From assembly GCF_022174665.1 (NCBI RefSeq), contig NZ_CP076562.1:2248525-2312524 (forward strand): DNA of 64,000 bases, in the 5' to 3' direction. Numbering within the stretch: position 1 is the stretch's first letter; each line of letters begins with the position of its first letter. Source of the stretch: Eubacterium sp. MSJ-33 (GTDB taxonomy: Bacteria > Bacillota > Clostridia > Lachnospirales > Lachnospiraceae). The notes below the pieces were generated by a model. That model ran no database searches, was not told where the DNA came from, and saw only the letters and a program-made list of their open reading frames with translations. Of the stretch, positions 30,317 to 39,448 are shown one piece after another. The translations under genes were made by a program, and so were the position numbers.

Positions 30317-30359
30317 AAGCCGTGCATAGGTTGTAGAAATACCCATGCACGGCTTTTAT
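30317..30359. terminator. Bidirectional terminator between reductase and MATE genes
   Basis: AAGCCGTGCAT (30317-30327) pairs with ATGCACGGCTT (30345-30355), extended by GG/CC. A-run before and T-run after allow use on both strands. Confidence 0.82.
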
Positions 30360-30407
30360 AATATACGAAACCAATATATGTTTTGCAATGTAGAAAAGCG
30401 GTTATAT

Positions 30408-31805
30408 TTATACACGTTGACGTGCATTCAGCCGCGTCAGTTCGCGTAATTCCTTGATCGTAAACACACCACAGACCACAGCGGCTGCGACATCTGCAAT
30501 CGGACCTGCATACATGATACCATCGATTCCCATGAAGATCGGGAAGATCACGATGAGCGGCAGCAAGAAGAGAATCTGTCTCGTCAGCGACATGAAGATA
30601 CCAAGCAGCGATTTGCCAATGGAATTGAAGAAATTCGCAGTTACAGGCTGGATGCCGTTGATTAAGGTGAAGAACATATAAATCCGGAAATACCGTTCCG
30701 AGAACTGATAGTAAAGCTCGCTGCCTTCTCCGAAGACACGGATGATCTGTCTTGGGAAAAGCTGGAAGCATGCAAACGCAATCAGCGACAGGAAGGTAGC
30801 GGTAGCAAGTGCCAGAAGATATGTTTTCTTCACGCGGTTGTATTTCTTTGCGCCGTAATTAAATCCGATGACTGGCTGGATGCCTTGTGAGATACCGATG
30901 ACAAAGGACATGAAGATCATGTTAACCTTCGTGATAATACCGGCACAGGCAAGCGGAATATTACTTCCGTAGACGGATGACGCACCATAATGCGACAGGA
31001 CGTTGTTCATCACGATCTGTACGACTGTCATAGCAATCTGGTTGAAGCATGCACTGGCACCGAAGCGCATAATGTTGGCAAAATAACTTCCGTGGATTCT
31101 AAAACACCGTCTGCGCAACCAGATGGTCTTGAAATGGAACATGTAGCGTAAGCTGATGCTGAATGATACGATCTGTCCAAGAATCGTTGCAAGTGCGGCA
31201 CCGCGCATTCCCATATCTAATTTAAAGATGAAGATTGGGTCAAGGATCGTATTTACAATGGCACCGATCAGCATGGAAATCATCGAATAACGAGGACTTC
31301 CGTCGGCAAGGATCAGCTTACTCATACCGGTGTTGGCAATCAAAAATGGGAATCCAATCGCAACGATACGCGTATATTCCTGTGCAAAGGGCAGAACTTC
31401 CGCTGTTGCACCGAAGAATTTGAGCATCGGTGTGAGCAGGATGGAGGTAAATGCGAATAAGATAAGTCCGAAGATCGTCATTAAACAGATACCACATCCT
31501 GCATAATCAGCAGCTTCTTCATCCTCTTTTGCGCCAAGCTTCAGGGAGACATTGGTAGCACTTCCGATTCCGAGTAACAGGGAAATCGCAGTGCATGTTG
31601 TCGAGAGTGGAAATGTAATGTTTGTTGCTGCATTCCCGTTGATTCCGATACCCTGCCCGATGAAGATCTGGTCGACAATGTTATAAAGTGCAGTTACCAG
31701 CATCGAAATGATGCATGGGATTGCGAATTTGACAAGTAATTTTGATTCTTTTTGTGTGCCAAGCGGATTGGCAGATTTTATGTTCTCATTCATATTTTTC
31801 ACCAT
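30408..31805 (-). CDS. MATE-family multidrug exporter
   Basis: 465 residues with about 12 hydrophobic helices. The N-terminal KFAIPCIISMLVTALYNIVDQIFIGQGIG and the matching mid-protein FGASACFNQIAMTVVQIVMN are the repeated first helices of the two MATE bundles. Expected to export cationic compounds driven by Na+ or H+. No clear ribosome site; the start may instead be the internal ATG (MNENIK) four codons in. Confidence 0.9.
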   Translation of the reverse strand: MVKNMNENIKSANPLGTQKESKLLVKFAIPCIISMLVTALYNIVDQIFIGQGIGINGNAATNITFPLSTTCTAISLLLGIGSATNVSLKLGAKEDEEAADYAGCGICLMTIFGLILFAFTSILLTPMLKFFGATAEVLPFAQEYTRIVAIGFPFLIANTGMSKLILADGSPRYSMISMLIGAIVNTILDPIFIFKLDMGMRGAALATILGQIVSFSISLRYMFHFKTIWLRRRCFRIHGSYFANIMRFGASACFNQIAMTVVQIVMNNVLSHYGASSVYGSNIPLACAGIITKVNMIFMSFVIGISQGIQPVIGFNYGAKKYNRVKKTYLLALATATFLSLIAFACFQLFPRQIIRVFGEGSELYYQFSERYFRIYMFFTLINGIQPVTANFFNSIGKSLLGIFMSLTRQILFLLPLIVIFPIFMGIDGIMYAGPIADVAAAVVCGVFTIKELRELTRLNARQRV

Positions 31806-31984
31806 TTTTCTGTAGTATGTCCATTTATTGATTATTAAACTATCACTATTGTAAATAAAATGTCAATAATGGCTAAAAAACTTGCGCAAATGAATAGAAA
31901 TGGATATTATGAACACAGTGAATTATATATACTCGTGAGATGGTAATATGGTGGAAAATAGACATTACAAAGGAAGGGAGTAGC

Positions 31985-33400
31985 ATGATGGAGGAAATAA
32001 AGGATCTGCGAAATTTGCGAAATGAAATGAAAAAAGTAGATGAAACAGATGATAAGAGGCCAGTGAAAGATTGTAAAAAGAGAAAATTATTACTTCAATA
32101 TCTTGGATTTAAATTTCAAAATGAGGATGACACCGAAAATATAGTCGGGTTAAATGGCATTGCTTGTGAGTGTAAAATTGATAAGGACGGAATGTTGTCA
32201 ACTAATGCAAGGGAAATAATAAAGGTGCGTGCAGGTGAACCGGGTGGGAAGGAAGATTTGTTACCGAAACATTATATAGTTCTTTACGATGATTCTGAGC
32301 TTAAGGTTAAAAAGGAAAAGCGTTGTATTTATTTTCGTAAATTTAATGAAGAGAAGTCTTGGAACAAAGAACTAAAAAAAGAAATGTGGTCGCAAGGAGA
32401 TGCATATACGGATGACCGCATAGAGGATTTAAAGGAAAAACTTAAGGAGATAATCATGGAAAATAAAAGTGATAGCGGAAAAGAAACGGTTATTGAGATT
32501 ATAAAGGAAAATATACAGAGATATAAACAGGTGATTTTTACCGGAGCACCGGGTACCGGAAAAACATATGGGGTAAGAAAAGTAGTTGAAGATTTTTGCG
32601 GAGAGCATACAGAACGAATGAAATTTGTACAGTTTCATCCGTCTTATGATTATACGGATTTTGTTGAAGGATTAAGACCTGTAAAGCTTGAGGGAGATAA
32701 AGAAGCAACATTTGTGAGATTAGATGGAACATTTAAAAAATTCTGTAGAATTGCTGCGGCTGATCCGGACAACAACTATTATTTTATTGCGGATGAGATC
32801 AATCGCGCGGATTTATCAAAAGTATTTGGCGAGTTAATGTTTGGATTGGAAGAAAGCAAAAGGGGACAAAAATTTGATACGCAATATGTGAATCTGCCTA
32901 CCTATGAAGTGAAGGTTGAAGTGGAGAATGGAGTGAAGAAAAAAGTGATAACGGAAATAGAGGAAGATGTTTTTGAGGATGGTTTCTTTATCCCCGAAAA
33001 TTTGTACTTTATAGGTACCATGAACGATATTGACCGAAGTGTTGAGTCCTTTGATTTTGCGTTAAGAAGAAGGTTCCGATGGGTTGAGATAGAGGCTGAT
33101 GCGATTATGGAGTCTTCACTTAGAAATATGCTGGAGAAAGATAAAGATATAAAGGCATTAACAATAAACGTTAAGGAGCTAAATAGAGAGATCGAAAGTA
33201 GTGGTTTTGGGTTGACGAAAGCGTATCATATCGGACCGGCTTATCTTGAAGGGTTCGATGGAAAGAATGCGGGGGATATATTTGAACATAGAATCGAGCC
33301 GTTACTGAGAGAATATACCAGAGGTCGAGACAACGAGAAAGTGAATGGGTTTATTAAAACATGTAGAACAGCATTTTTGAAGAGTTCGGAAGACAAATAG
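31985..33400 (+). CDS. mcrB: McrB-type AAA+ GTPase of a type IV restriction system
   Basis: 471 residues from the ATG after AAGGAAGGGAG. The N-terminal about 150 residues are a divergent specificity region that I cannot match to a known modified-base reader. The AAA+ module has Walker A GAPGTGKT (about 186-193), Walker B YYFIADEINRADLSK and the McrB signature GTMNDIDRSVESFDFALRRRF. It should use GTP to translocate and drive McrC cleavage of modified DNA. It is followed 14 bp later by mcrC. GC content is visibly lower than the core genes, as in acquired islands. Confidence 0.9.
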   Translation: MMEEIKDLRNLRNEMKKVDETDDKRPVKDCKKRKLLLQYLGFKFQNEDDTENIVGLNGIACECKIDKDGMLSTNAREIIKVRAGEPGGKEDLLPKHYIVLYDDSELKVKKEKRCIYFRKFNEEKSWNKELKKEMWSQGDAYTDDRIEDLKEKLKEIIMENKSDSGKETVIEIIKENIQRYKQVIFTGAPGTGKTYGVRKVVEDFCGEHTERMKFVQFHPSYDYTDFVEGLRPVKLEGDKEATFVRLDGTFKKFCRIAAADPDNNYYFIADEINRADLSKVFGELMFGLEESKRGQKFDTQYVNLPTYEVKVEVENGVKKKVITEIEEDVFEDGFFIPENLYFIGTMNDIDRSVESFDFALRRRFRWVEIEADAIMESSLRNMLEKDKDIKALTINVKELNREIESSGFGLTKAYHIGPAYLEGFDGKNAGDIFEHRIEPLLREYTRGRDNEKVNGFIKTCRTAFLKSSEDK

Positions 33401-33414
33401 CAGGGAAAGTACAT

Positions 33415-34974
33415 ATGTGTATGAAAGAAATAGATATAACTTTTAAAGGACAGGATTATTCACCTGTGGATTTTGCAGAGGTTACAGCCGTAAGTTCTGA
33501 TGACATGGAATGGATAGAGAATTTGAAAACCGGGTGGGAACACAAATTATTATGTGCTTTCTTGGACGATGTAAATGATAGAAAGATTATTATAAATTCA
33601 CCTCACAAGATATATGATCCTTATTTTAATGGCGGATATTTTTGCGGCATGGTAGGTGTATTAAAAAAAAGGAAAGTTGAATTTGATACAACACGTTGTT
33701 TTACAGAAACTGAAATAGAAGAACTTCAGTTGGGCGAAAAAATAAAATGTAATATCACACTTCAAATTCAATCCAGAATGGATAAGGATAAACCATTTTT
33801 TCTGTCTACGCTCCTTTTAAGTAACAAAATTCAGTTTAATTCTGATATGGTGCCAAGCAATGAGGAAGAAATATTTGATTATTTATTGCTGTTCTGGTTT
33901 AAAAGCAAATTACAATCTGCGTATCTGAAAGGATTCTATAGAACTTATAGAAGATTTGAACAAAATGATGACAGGCTAAAGGGCAGCATTGATATTGCAA
34001 GACATATAAAGCTAAACCTGGGGCAGCATAATGGGAAAATAGCATATGCGTACAGAGAGAACACCGTAAATAATTATTTGAATCATCTGATTGTTGCAGC
34101 ATATGATTATCTGAAGAAAAAGTATTATCAGATTGTATCAGATAATTTTGATAACAATATTGAAATGAAATCTATAATTGATTCCTTACGTATAGAAATT
34201 GGAGGAACCAGATACAGTAATAGTGAATTGATTGCCAAGAATTTAAGCGAAATATCACATCCATATTATACAGAATACGAGGATTTGCGAAAAATATGTA
34301 TCAGGATTTTACGTGAAGAAGCAATTTCCTTGTTTGATGGTGATATGGAAGAAACGAAAGGAATTCTTTTTTATTTGCCGGATTTATGGGAGGATTATCT
34401 TCAAGGACAAATTGAAAGAAAAATAGAAAAGGATATCCGGGTAGAAGCACAAAAGGAAATAAAGGTGTTTGGATATACGCGGGATAAGATAAAATGGGAA
34501 TACGTTCAGCCTACAAGACCGGATTATGTGTTTTTTAATAAAAATAAGAAACCATATATGATTATGGACGCAAAGTTTAAGCCAGGTTGGGGCAAAACTG
34601 TAGACACAGAAAAACTGGGGGAGTATCTGCTGGGAGATTATGATAAGGCACTTAGAGATATGGTATCTATAAATGGATGCGCAGCAGGGGTTATCTTCCC
34701 AATCTTGGAAAAAGAGGTGGATATCAATAATTTTTCACATAGTATTAGTAAATATAATACGGTTAATAGATTTTATACGATACCGGTTCAAGTACCTGAT
34801 AGTCAAAATATGGACTTTTTTTCCTGGACAAAAAAGTTTGATGAATATATCAGTCAGAGTATGAAATATATTCGTGATGTTCTCAATATTGAATGCCAAT
34901 ATTATGATGAGTATTGTAAATGTGTAGAGGAACTGGAAAAGAAAAGAGCAGAATTGGAAAGAAAGTTGATATGA
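33415..34974 (+). CDS. mcrC: McrC endonuclease subunit
   Basis: 519 residues. The N-terminal beta-rich domain contacts McrB; the family motif LKGSIDIARHIKLNL lies near 180, and the C-terminal PD-(D/E)XK nuclease core is RPDYVFFNKNKKPYMIMDAKFKPGW (about 360-385), with Asp in RPDY and the DAK pair. It is paired with mcrB and lacks a methylase, so this is a modification-dependent defence module. The extreme C-terminus is a charged coiled coil. A terminator follows. Confidence 0.9.
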   Translation: MCMKEIDITFKGQDYSPVDFAEVTAVSSDDMEWIENLKTGWEHKLLCAFLDDVNDRKIIINSPHKIYDPYFNGGYFCGMVGVLKKRKVEFDTTRCFTETEIEELQLGEKIKCNITLQIQSRMDKDKPFFLSTLLLSNKIQFNSDMVPSNEEEIFDYLLLFWFKSKLQSAYLKGFYRTYRRFEQNDDRLKGSIDIARHIKLNLGQHNGKIAYAYRENTVNNYLNHLIVAAYDYLKKKYYQIVSDNFDNNIEMKSIIDSLRIEIGGTRYSNSELIAKNLSEISHPYYTEYEDLRKICIRILREEAISLFDGDMEETKGILFYLPDLWEDYLQGQIERKIEKDIRVEAQKEIKVFGYTRDKIKWEYVQPTRPDYVFFNKNKKPYMIMDAKFKPGWGKTVDTEKLGEYLLGDYDKALRDMVSINGCAAGVIFPILEKEVDINNFSHSISKYNTVNRFYTIPVQVPDSQNMDFFSWTKKFDEYISQSMKYIRDVLNIECQYYDEYCKCVEELEKKRAELERKLI

Positions 34975-35041
34975 TAATATGATCTGTTGAAATCTCAATT
35001 GGTCTTATATGGAAATATACAGCTTTAACAGCATGAAGAGG

Positions 35042-35087
35042 AAGTCGTGCATAGGAGTAAATATATGTCCTGTGTACGACTTTTTTG
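35042..35087 (+). terminator. Terminator after mcrBC
   Basis: A 15-bp stem AAGTCGTGCATAGGA (35042-35056) / TCCTGTGTACGACTT (35068-35082) with two non-Watson-Crick positions, followed by TTTT. Confidence 0.82.
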
Positions 35088-35169
35088 TTTACAAAAAATT
35101 TTATAATCTATGTATAAGCAATTATTTTCTTGCATATGCAACTGATTATTTTCAAACCAATCAAAGTTC

Positions 35170-35413
35170 GCCCAAATAAACAAAACCCTAGTCACAAACA
35201 AATGTAAAATTTGCCCAAATAAACAAACGCCAAATTAAATCAATAAAAATTTGCCCAAATAGACAAAAACTCCCAGACAACCAAAACAAAATTTCGTTCA
35301 AATAAACAAACGCTGCCACAACCAATCAAACGCTAAATCAAACCAATCAGATTTTCGTCCAAATAAACAAAAACTCATTTGCAACCAAAACCAAATTTGC
35401 CCTAATAAACAAA
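35170..35413 (+). repeat. Array of six 15-bp motifs, mostly 40-43 bp apart
   Basis: Consensus GYCCAAATAAACAAA at 35170, 35213, 35253, 35296, 35357 and 35399 (each 15 bp). Start-to-start distances are 43, 40, 43, 61 and 42, mostly close to four helical turns. Copies 1-2 are identical; 3 has one G, 4 has GTTC, 5 has GTCC and 6 has CCCT. Most are preceded by AATTT or ATTTT and followed by CGC or AAC. The whole 300 bp is A/C-rich and G-poor on this strand. It fills most of the 599-bp gap before the RNA-ligase operon, just upstream of its promoter. Too short and too degenerate for CRISPR; more like a protein-binding operator array or iterons. Confidence 0.85.
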
Positions 35414-35475
35414 CGCTGTCCACAAACCATTAAAAATCAGGTTACAAGTAAGCTGAAAATATTTTTAGAACCATC

Positions 35476-35504
35476 TGGACATCCGAAAAGGTGGTAACTA
35501 TAAT
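35476..35504 (+). promoter_or_regulatory. Sigma-A promoter of the RNA-ligase/NADAR operon
   Basis: TGGACA (35476-35481), 17 bp, then perfect TATAAT (35499-35504). The start of transcription would be about 60 nt before the first gene, and about 63 bp separate the last array repeat from the -35 box. Confidence 0.75.
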
Positions 35505-35573
35505 GGCAACCAAACTTCTGAAACAGACGTCGATTTAAGAAGAAAAAATCAAAATGAAAAGGAGACCAAAACA

Positions 35574-36602
35574 ATGACATTATTACACAGAAGATCTGAT
35601 TATAACGAGATTGTTCATTTGGATACAATTCAGGATGCTGTCTTATATGGACAGTTTTATCCGGTTGCAGATTTGTGCAGAGCCGGACAGTATAGTGATG
35701 CAGAAGCTTTGTTGTCAAAAGGATATAAATGTCTGCATGAAGATGCAGGAGAAGAGGCGGCACATTTGCTTCATTTTCTGATTTCCAATCGACATATGAT
35801 TGTGAAAGGGAAAGAAAACATTCCGGAGATTCTTCAGATGTTATATGAGGAAATCAACGAGTATAAGCAGACAGATGCAAAGAAGTTTAGAAACTGTATT
35901 CAGGATATGGGAATTACACTGGCGGATAAATATGGTTTGCAGCTCAGGAGATACATCCTTCCTTATATGAGAAGTAATATGCCTGATCTGTATACAGATA
36001 TGATCGCATTTGATGATTGGCAGGCAGCTACACTGATGGAGTTTGATGAACTGTTTGTAGAAGAAAACATGCAACGATTGCAGGATTCGGGAGTATTGGC
36101 TGCGTATATTGAAAAAAACAGTATTTCGCAGAAACAGGCAGAGGAATTGCTTTTGCAGTTCATCTCCTGTGAGGAGCCGGAGTTGGTGAAGCTATATATG
36201 AGAAATTTGTTTGCTATTTATGGGACTTGCATGGATTGCAAGGACAAAAATATATATCCACAGGGATTTACCTGTGATGTGGCAATTATGGCAACAATAC
36301 AGCTCTTTCGGATAGAAATGAATAAAAAGTCCGATGTGAAAAATTATGATTCCGTGGAAGAAATTGATGACTTTGTGGAAAAGCTTGCATGGTTTAAACG
36401 TCTGCTGTATTTCCATATGCGCCGGCAAAAGGAATATTCTTTTGATCAGGTGTTTCGGGCTTTGACTGACGCATGTACATTATATGGTGATTATGCGGAT
36501 TCTTTGAATCAGTTGTATATAAGTGATATCTATTTGATGAATGTTGCAAGTCAGTTTCAACGAAAACTGGAGAGACAAATGAAAGAACAGGCAGAATCAT
36601 AA
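35574..36602 (+). CDS. Unknown helical protein, first gene of RNA-ligase operon
   Basis: 342 residues, no transmembrane segments, predominantly helical. The N-terminal half (for example FYPVADLCRAGQYSDAEALLSKGYKCLHEDAGEEAAHLLHFL) looks like degenerate TPR-type helical pairs. A CMDCKDK segment near 220 could be a lone metal or redox pair. No catalytic motif is recognised. AAGGAGACC precedes the ATG. As first gene after the promoter and 20 bp before the first ligase, it may be a scaffold or sensor of the system (inference). Confidence 0.75.
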   Translation: MTLLHRRSDYNEIVHLDTIQDAVLYGQFYPVADLCRAGQYSDAEALLSKGYKCLHEDAGEEAAHLLHFLISNRHMIVKGKENIPEILQMLYEEINEYKQTDAKKFRNCIQDMGITLADKYGLQLRRYILPYMRSNMPDLYTDMIAFDDWQAATLMEFDELFVEENMQRLQDSGVLAAYIEKNSISQKQAEELLLQFISCEEPELVKLYMRNLFAIYGTCMDCKDKNIYPQGFTCDVAIMATIQLFRIEMNKKSDVKNYDSVEEIDDFVEKLAWFKRLLYFHMRRQKEYSFDQVFRALTDACTLYGDYADSLNQLYISDIYLMNVASQFQRKLERQMKEQAES

Positions 36603-36622
36603 CAGGTATGGAGGAAAAAACA

Positions 36623-37654
36623 ATGAGTGAAAAAATGTATGAAAAATTAAAGGATAATGTGTATTTTCCATATTTTGATGTAAAGAAGAAACACGATATG
36701 AAGGGCTTATCAAGAGAAGAATGTATGCAGATAATTGCGAAAATGAATGAGGAGCGAAAGCCATTTATGCATCGGTATGAGAATCCGTTTATGAACATCC
36801 CGAGTTATGCAGACAAGTTCTTTGGAATGTTTTCTGAGGAAGATGACATTGTGGTTCAGGAGAAGATTGACGGTTCCAACAGTCATATTCATGTGACAAA
36901 AGATGGCGTTACCTGCTATGGCAATAACTATATTTTGAACGAAAAGAACCATTTGCAGGGCTTCTGGTATTGGTGCAACAATCATTTCGGACAGGTGCCG
37001 GAACAGTTTTATGATCTGGATATATACGGAGAATGGCTGGTTCCGCATCATTGTGAGTATCCGGCGGAGCGTTATGGAGAATTTTATGTGTTTGATGTGA
37101 TGGAAGATGGTTGTTACTGGACGCAGGATCGTGTGAAACAGTTGGCGGAAATATGTGGATTTGCATATGCACCGGTATTTTATGAGGGAAAGTTCCAGTC
37201 TTGGAAGCATCTTATGACATTTGTAGGTAAAACTGCACTTGGAGGGAAAAAGGGAGAAGGAATCGTGGTAAAAAATCAATCCCGGTTAAATGCAGATAAG
37301 CAGCAGTTTTATATCAAGATTGTCGATGTAGAGTTTCAGGAGACAAGACATTCACGAGGGAAGATAAAAACGGTAAATGTAGATCGGGTAGAAAAAAAGA
37401 AAAATTATATGGATCTGACCGCAAGTATTGTTACAGGGGCTAGAGTTCGGAAGATCTTATTCAAACTGGTGGAGGATGGAGAACTCCCGTCGGATTGGAA
37501 GAAACTGGAAGATGACGATCTTTTGAGGCGCGTACGGGGAGCAGTCATAAAGGATTGCATGAAAGAGGAGAAAGAAATCGTTGATAAGATTGGAAATGCA
37601 TTTGGATATTTCTGTGGCGAACAGATTATTAAAATAGCGAGAACGATTGAATAG
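36623..37654 (+). CDS. Rnl2-type RNA ligase A
   Basis: 343 residues from the ATG 8 nt after GGAGG; a slightly earlier ATG (36608) overlaps the ribosome site. Nucleotidyltransferase motif I QEKIDGSN gives the AMP-accepting lysine at about 81; YGEWLV fits motif IIIa, EGIVVKN motif IV and YIKIVDVEFQE motif V. A helical C-terminal domain (about 250-343) follows, with IVTGARVRKILFKLVEDGELP. It should seal 3'-OH/5'-phosphate RNA ends with ATP. A paralogue with the same layout follows after 12 bp. Confidence 0.88.
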   Translation: MSEKMYEKLKDNVYFPYFDVKKKHDMKGLSREECMQIIAKMNEERKPFMHRYENPFMNIPSYADKFFGMFSEEDDIVVQEKIDGSNSHIHVTKDGVTCYGNNYILNEKNHLQGFWYWCNNHFGQVPEQFYDLDIYGEWLVPHHCEYPAERYGEFYVFDVMEDGCYWTQDRVKQLAEICGFAYAPVFYEGKFQSWKHLMTFVGKTALGGKKGEGIVVKNQSRLNADKQQFYIKIVDVEFQETRHSRGKIKTVNVDRVEKKKNYMDLTASIVTGARVRKILFKLVEDGELPSDWKKLEDDDLLRRVRGAVIKDCMKEEKEIVDKIGNAFGYFCGEQIIKIARTIE

Positions 37655-37666
37655 GAGGATGCATGT

Positions 37667-38593
37667 ATGAAGCAATACATTGATATACAGAGGGTGCGGG
37701 AACAGGATGAAATCGTAGATAATAATCTGACGTTGCCCAAAAACACGGGTGCTTTTCAAGCGGGGGATATAATCAGCATTACCGAGAAAATCGATGGGGC
37801 AAATGCGAGTGTCCGATATGATGAAGCAAAAGGAGTTCTCAGAGGGTTCAGCAGGAAGAATGAGCTTAGTGTGGAAAATCCTTTGCGGGGATTTTGGAAT
37901 TATGTTCAGAAGTTAGACAAAACACCGTTTGCTCGATATCCACATTATATATTCTTTGGTGAGTGGCTCGTAAAACACACAGTGATTTATGAGCGTGACA
38001 ACTATGATAAATGGTATTTGTTTAGTGTATATAATGAGGATACAAATGGATGGATGCCACAGGAATTTGTCAAAGCTTTTGCCGAGGAGTATGGATTCCC
38101 TTATGTGAAAGAACTCTACTCCGGGAAATTCATAAGCTGGGAGCATTGCAGACAATTTGCAAATCAGCCATCCTATGGAGAACAGCAGGAAGGAATCGTA
38201 ATAAAAAATCAGACAGCACTTTCGGAGGGGCGTGGACCACATGTATTAAAGTATGTGAATCCAAAGTTTCAGGAAATAAAACTGGAAAATCGAGGAAAGA
38301 GAGTGGAGGATCCGCATAAGGTTAAGGAAAGAGAGCAGGCAGTAGAGTATATGCGGTTGATTGTCACGGAAGCGCGTGTGATGAAAATATTTCATAAGCT
38401 TGTGGATGAAGGAATACTACCTGAGAAAATCCAAAAAGAGCATTTGCAGTTGATTTACAAGAACCTGCCAAAGTGTGTATATGAGGATTGCGTAAAAGAG
38501 GAGCCGGAGATCGTTCAGAAAGCGGATAAGTATGCGGGAAAACTGTGTACCAATATTACGATTGATATTTTTCGAAAGAAAATGGGAGTGTGA
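37667..38593 (+). CDS. Rnl2-type RNA ligase B
   Basis: 308 residues, a diverged paralogue of the preceding ligase. Motif I TEKIDGAN (lysine about 41), FGEWLV (IIIa), EGIVIKN (IV) and VLKYVNPKFQEIK (V). The helical C-terminal domain carries IVTEARVMKIFHKLVDEGILP, clearly homologous to ligase A. The N-terminal extension before motif I is 40 residues shorter than in A. AGGAGG precedes the ATG closely. All catalytic motifs are intact in both, so the pair may have different end specificities or act on different RNAs. Confidence 0.88.
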   Translation: MKQYIDIQRVREQDEIVDNNLTLPKNTGAFQAGDIISITEKIDGANASVRYDEAKGVLRGFSRKNELSVENPLRGFWNYVQKLDKTPFARYPHYIFFGEWLVKHTVIYERDNYDKWYLFSVYNEDTNGWMPQEFVKAFAEEYGFPYVKELYSGKFISWEHCRQFANQPSYGEQQEGIVIKNQTALSEGRGPHVLKYVNPKFQEIKLENRGKRVEDPHKVKEREQAVEYMRLIVTEARVMKIFHKLVDEGILPEKIQKEHLQLIYKNLPKCVYEDCVKEEPEIVQKADKYAGKLCTNITIDIFRKKMGV

Positions 38594-38874
38594 GTAGATT
38601 GAAGAAGGTAGAGAGAATCATGAATGATGCGTACATGGTGTCAAGCAATCTTGCATTTTTATTTAAACCGGATAATGTCATAGAGGTTTTTAATACAAAA
38701 AATATCACACAAAAAGCAGTTTACAGGATTCGGGATTCCGAATCCGTCCTGCTTTGTGATTGTAATATGTCAGAAGCAAATAAATACAAAAGTATGGCAA
38801 TCATGGAAAGAAACAAAAAATTTTTGATAGAAGGTTACTCTGAGTGGTCGGACAAATGTAAGGATGGAAGGTGA
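38590..38874 (+). CDS. Unknown small soluble protein (about 94 aa)
   Basis: Overlaps the ligase B stop by 4 bp if it starts at GTG 38590; ATG 38620 with AAGG at 10 nt is an alternative giving 84 residues. Content is mixed alpha/beta: NLAFLFKPDNVIEVFN, AVYRIRDSESVLLCDC, then a helix and a charged tail. No transmembrane helix and no known motif. Translational coupling to ligase B suggests a partner of it. Confidence 0.65.
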   Translation: MSRLKKVERIMNDAYMVSSNLAFLFKPDNVIEVFNTKNITQKAVYRIRDSESVLLCDCNMSEANKYKSMAIMERNKKFLIEGYSEWSDKCKDGR

Positions 38875-38896
38875 TTACGGTAAAGCGAGGTAAAAG

Positions 38897-39376
38897 ATGA
38901 GTTTAAATGTATATGTAAAAATGGACGAGATACCAGAAGGTATGAAAGTTATAAGATGCAATGATGCATTTTTTAAAGGTGTGGATTTGCAAGATGATTA
39001 TGTAACAAATGAGATATTAAAATATTTAGATAAAGCCAGATATGGCAGTGCAAGTACTTTTATAAGCCGAAACCCTGATATAGGACATTTAAATAAAGAG
39101 TGTTTAAGTACAGGTTGTAAAACCCTGCTCAATGTTTATTATACTCCGGATGTATGTTTTGACTTTATAGAGTGCACTTATAATGTACAAGAGATAATTT
39201 ATCTAATAAGACAGGGAAATGTATATATAGAATATCCAACTCTCAGTTATTCGTCTAAAAATCATTCTTGTGATATTGTGTATAGGGGTAAAAGGTATAC
39301 GGATTTTAACGAATTTAAGATACAGATAACAGGAGATTTGGGAGGGGATAATAATGACTATGAATATCATGAATAA
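38897..39376 (+). CDS. DUF4869-like protein
   Basis: 159 residues. Segments such as LNVYVKMDEIPEG, VTNEILKYLDKARYGSAS and TGCKTLLNVYYTPDVCFDF resemble the DUF4869 family as I remember it (opening LNVY/LNIY strand, then SGG/TGC-K turn). No catalytic motif is known for that family. GCGAGG lies before the ATG. It sits between the RNA ligases and NADAR in the same operon. Confidence 0.55.
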   Translation: MSLNVYVKMDEIPEGMKVIRCNDAFFKGVDLQDDYVTNEILKYLDKARYGSASTFISRNPDIGHLNKECLSTGCKTLLNVYYTPDVCFDFIECTYNVQEIIYLIRQGNVYIEYPTLSYSSKNHSCDIVYRGKRYTDFNEFKIQITGDLGGDNNDYEYHE

Positions 39377-39391
39377 TTCAGAGGTGGTCCT

Positions 39392-39448
39392 ATGTTAAAC
39401 ATTGTATTCGGAAGAAATAAAGGAAAAACAGGAGGCGCAAAAGGATGA
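39392..39448 (+). CDS. 18-aa leader peptide coupled to NADAR gene
   Basis: GAGGTGG at 5-nt spacing precedes an ATG that opens MLNIVFGRNKGKTGGAKG and stops with TGA overlapping the NADAR ATG (ATGA). Either a translation-coupling leader or the stub of a deleted second DUF4869-type gene, since MLNI-F-G looks like that family's start. Short, so uncertain. Confidence 0.4.
   Translation: MLNIVFGRNKGKTGGAKG

Noticed and set aside
35170..35413. Phased 15-bp motifs considered as a CRISPR array
   Set aside because: The conserved unit is only 15 bp and varies between copies, the intervals are A/C-rich variants of each other rather than unique spacers, and no cas gene adjoins.
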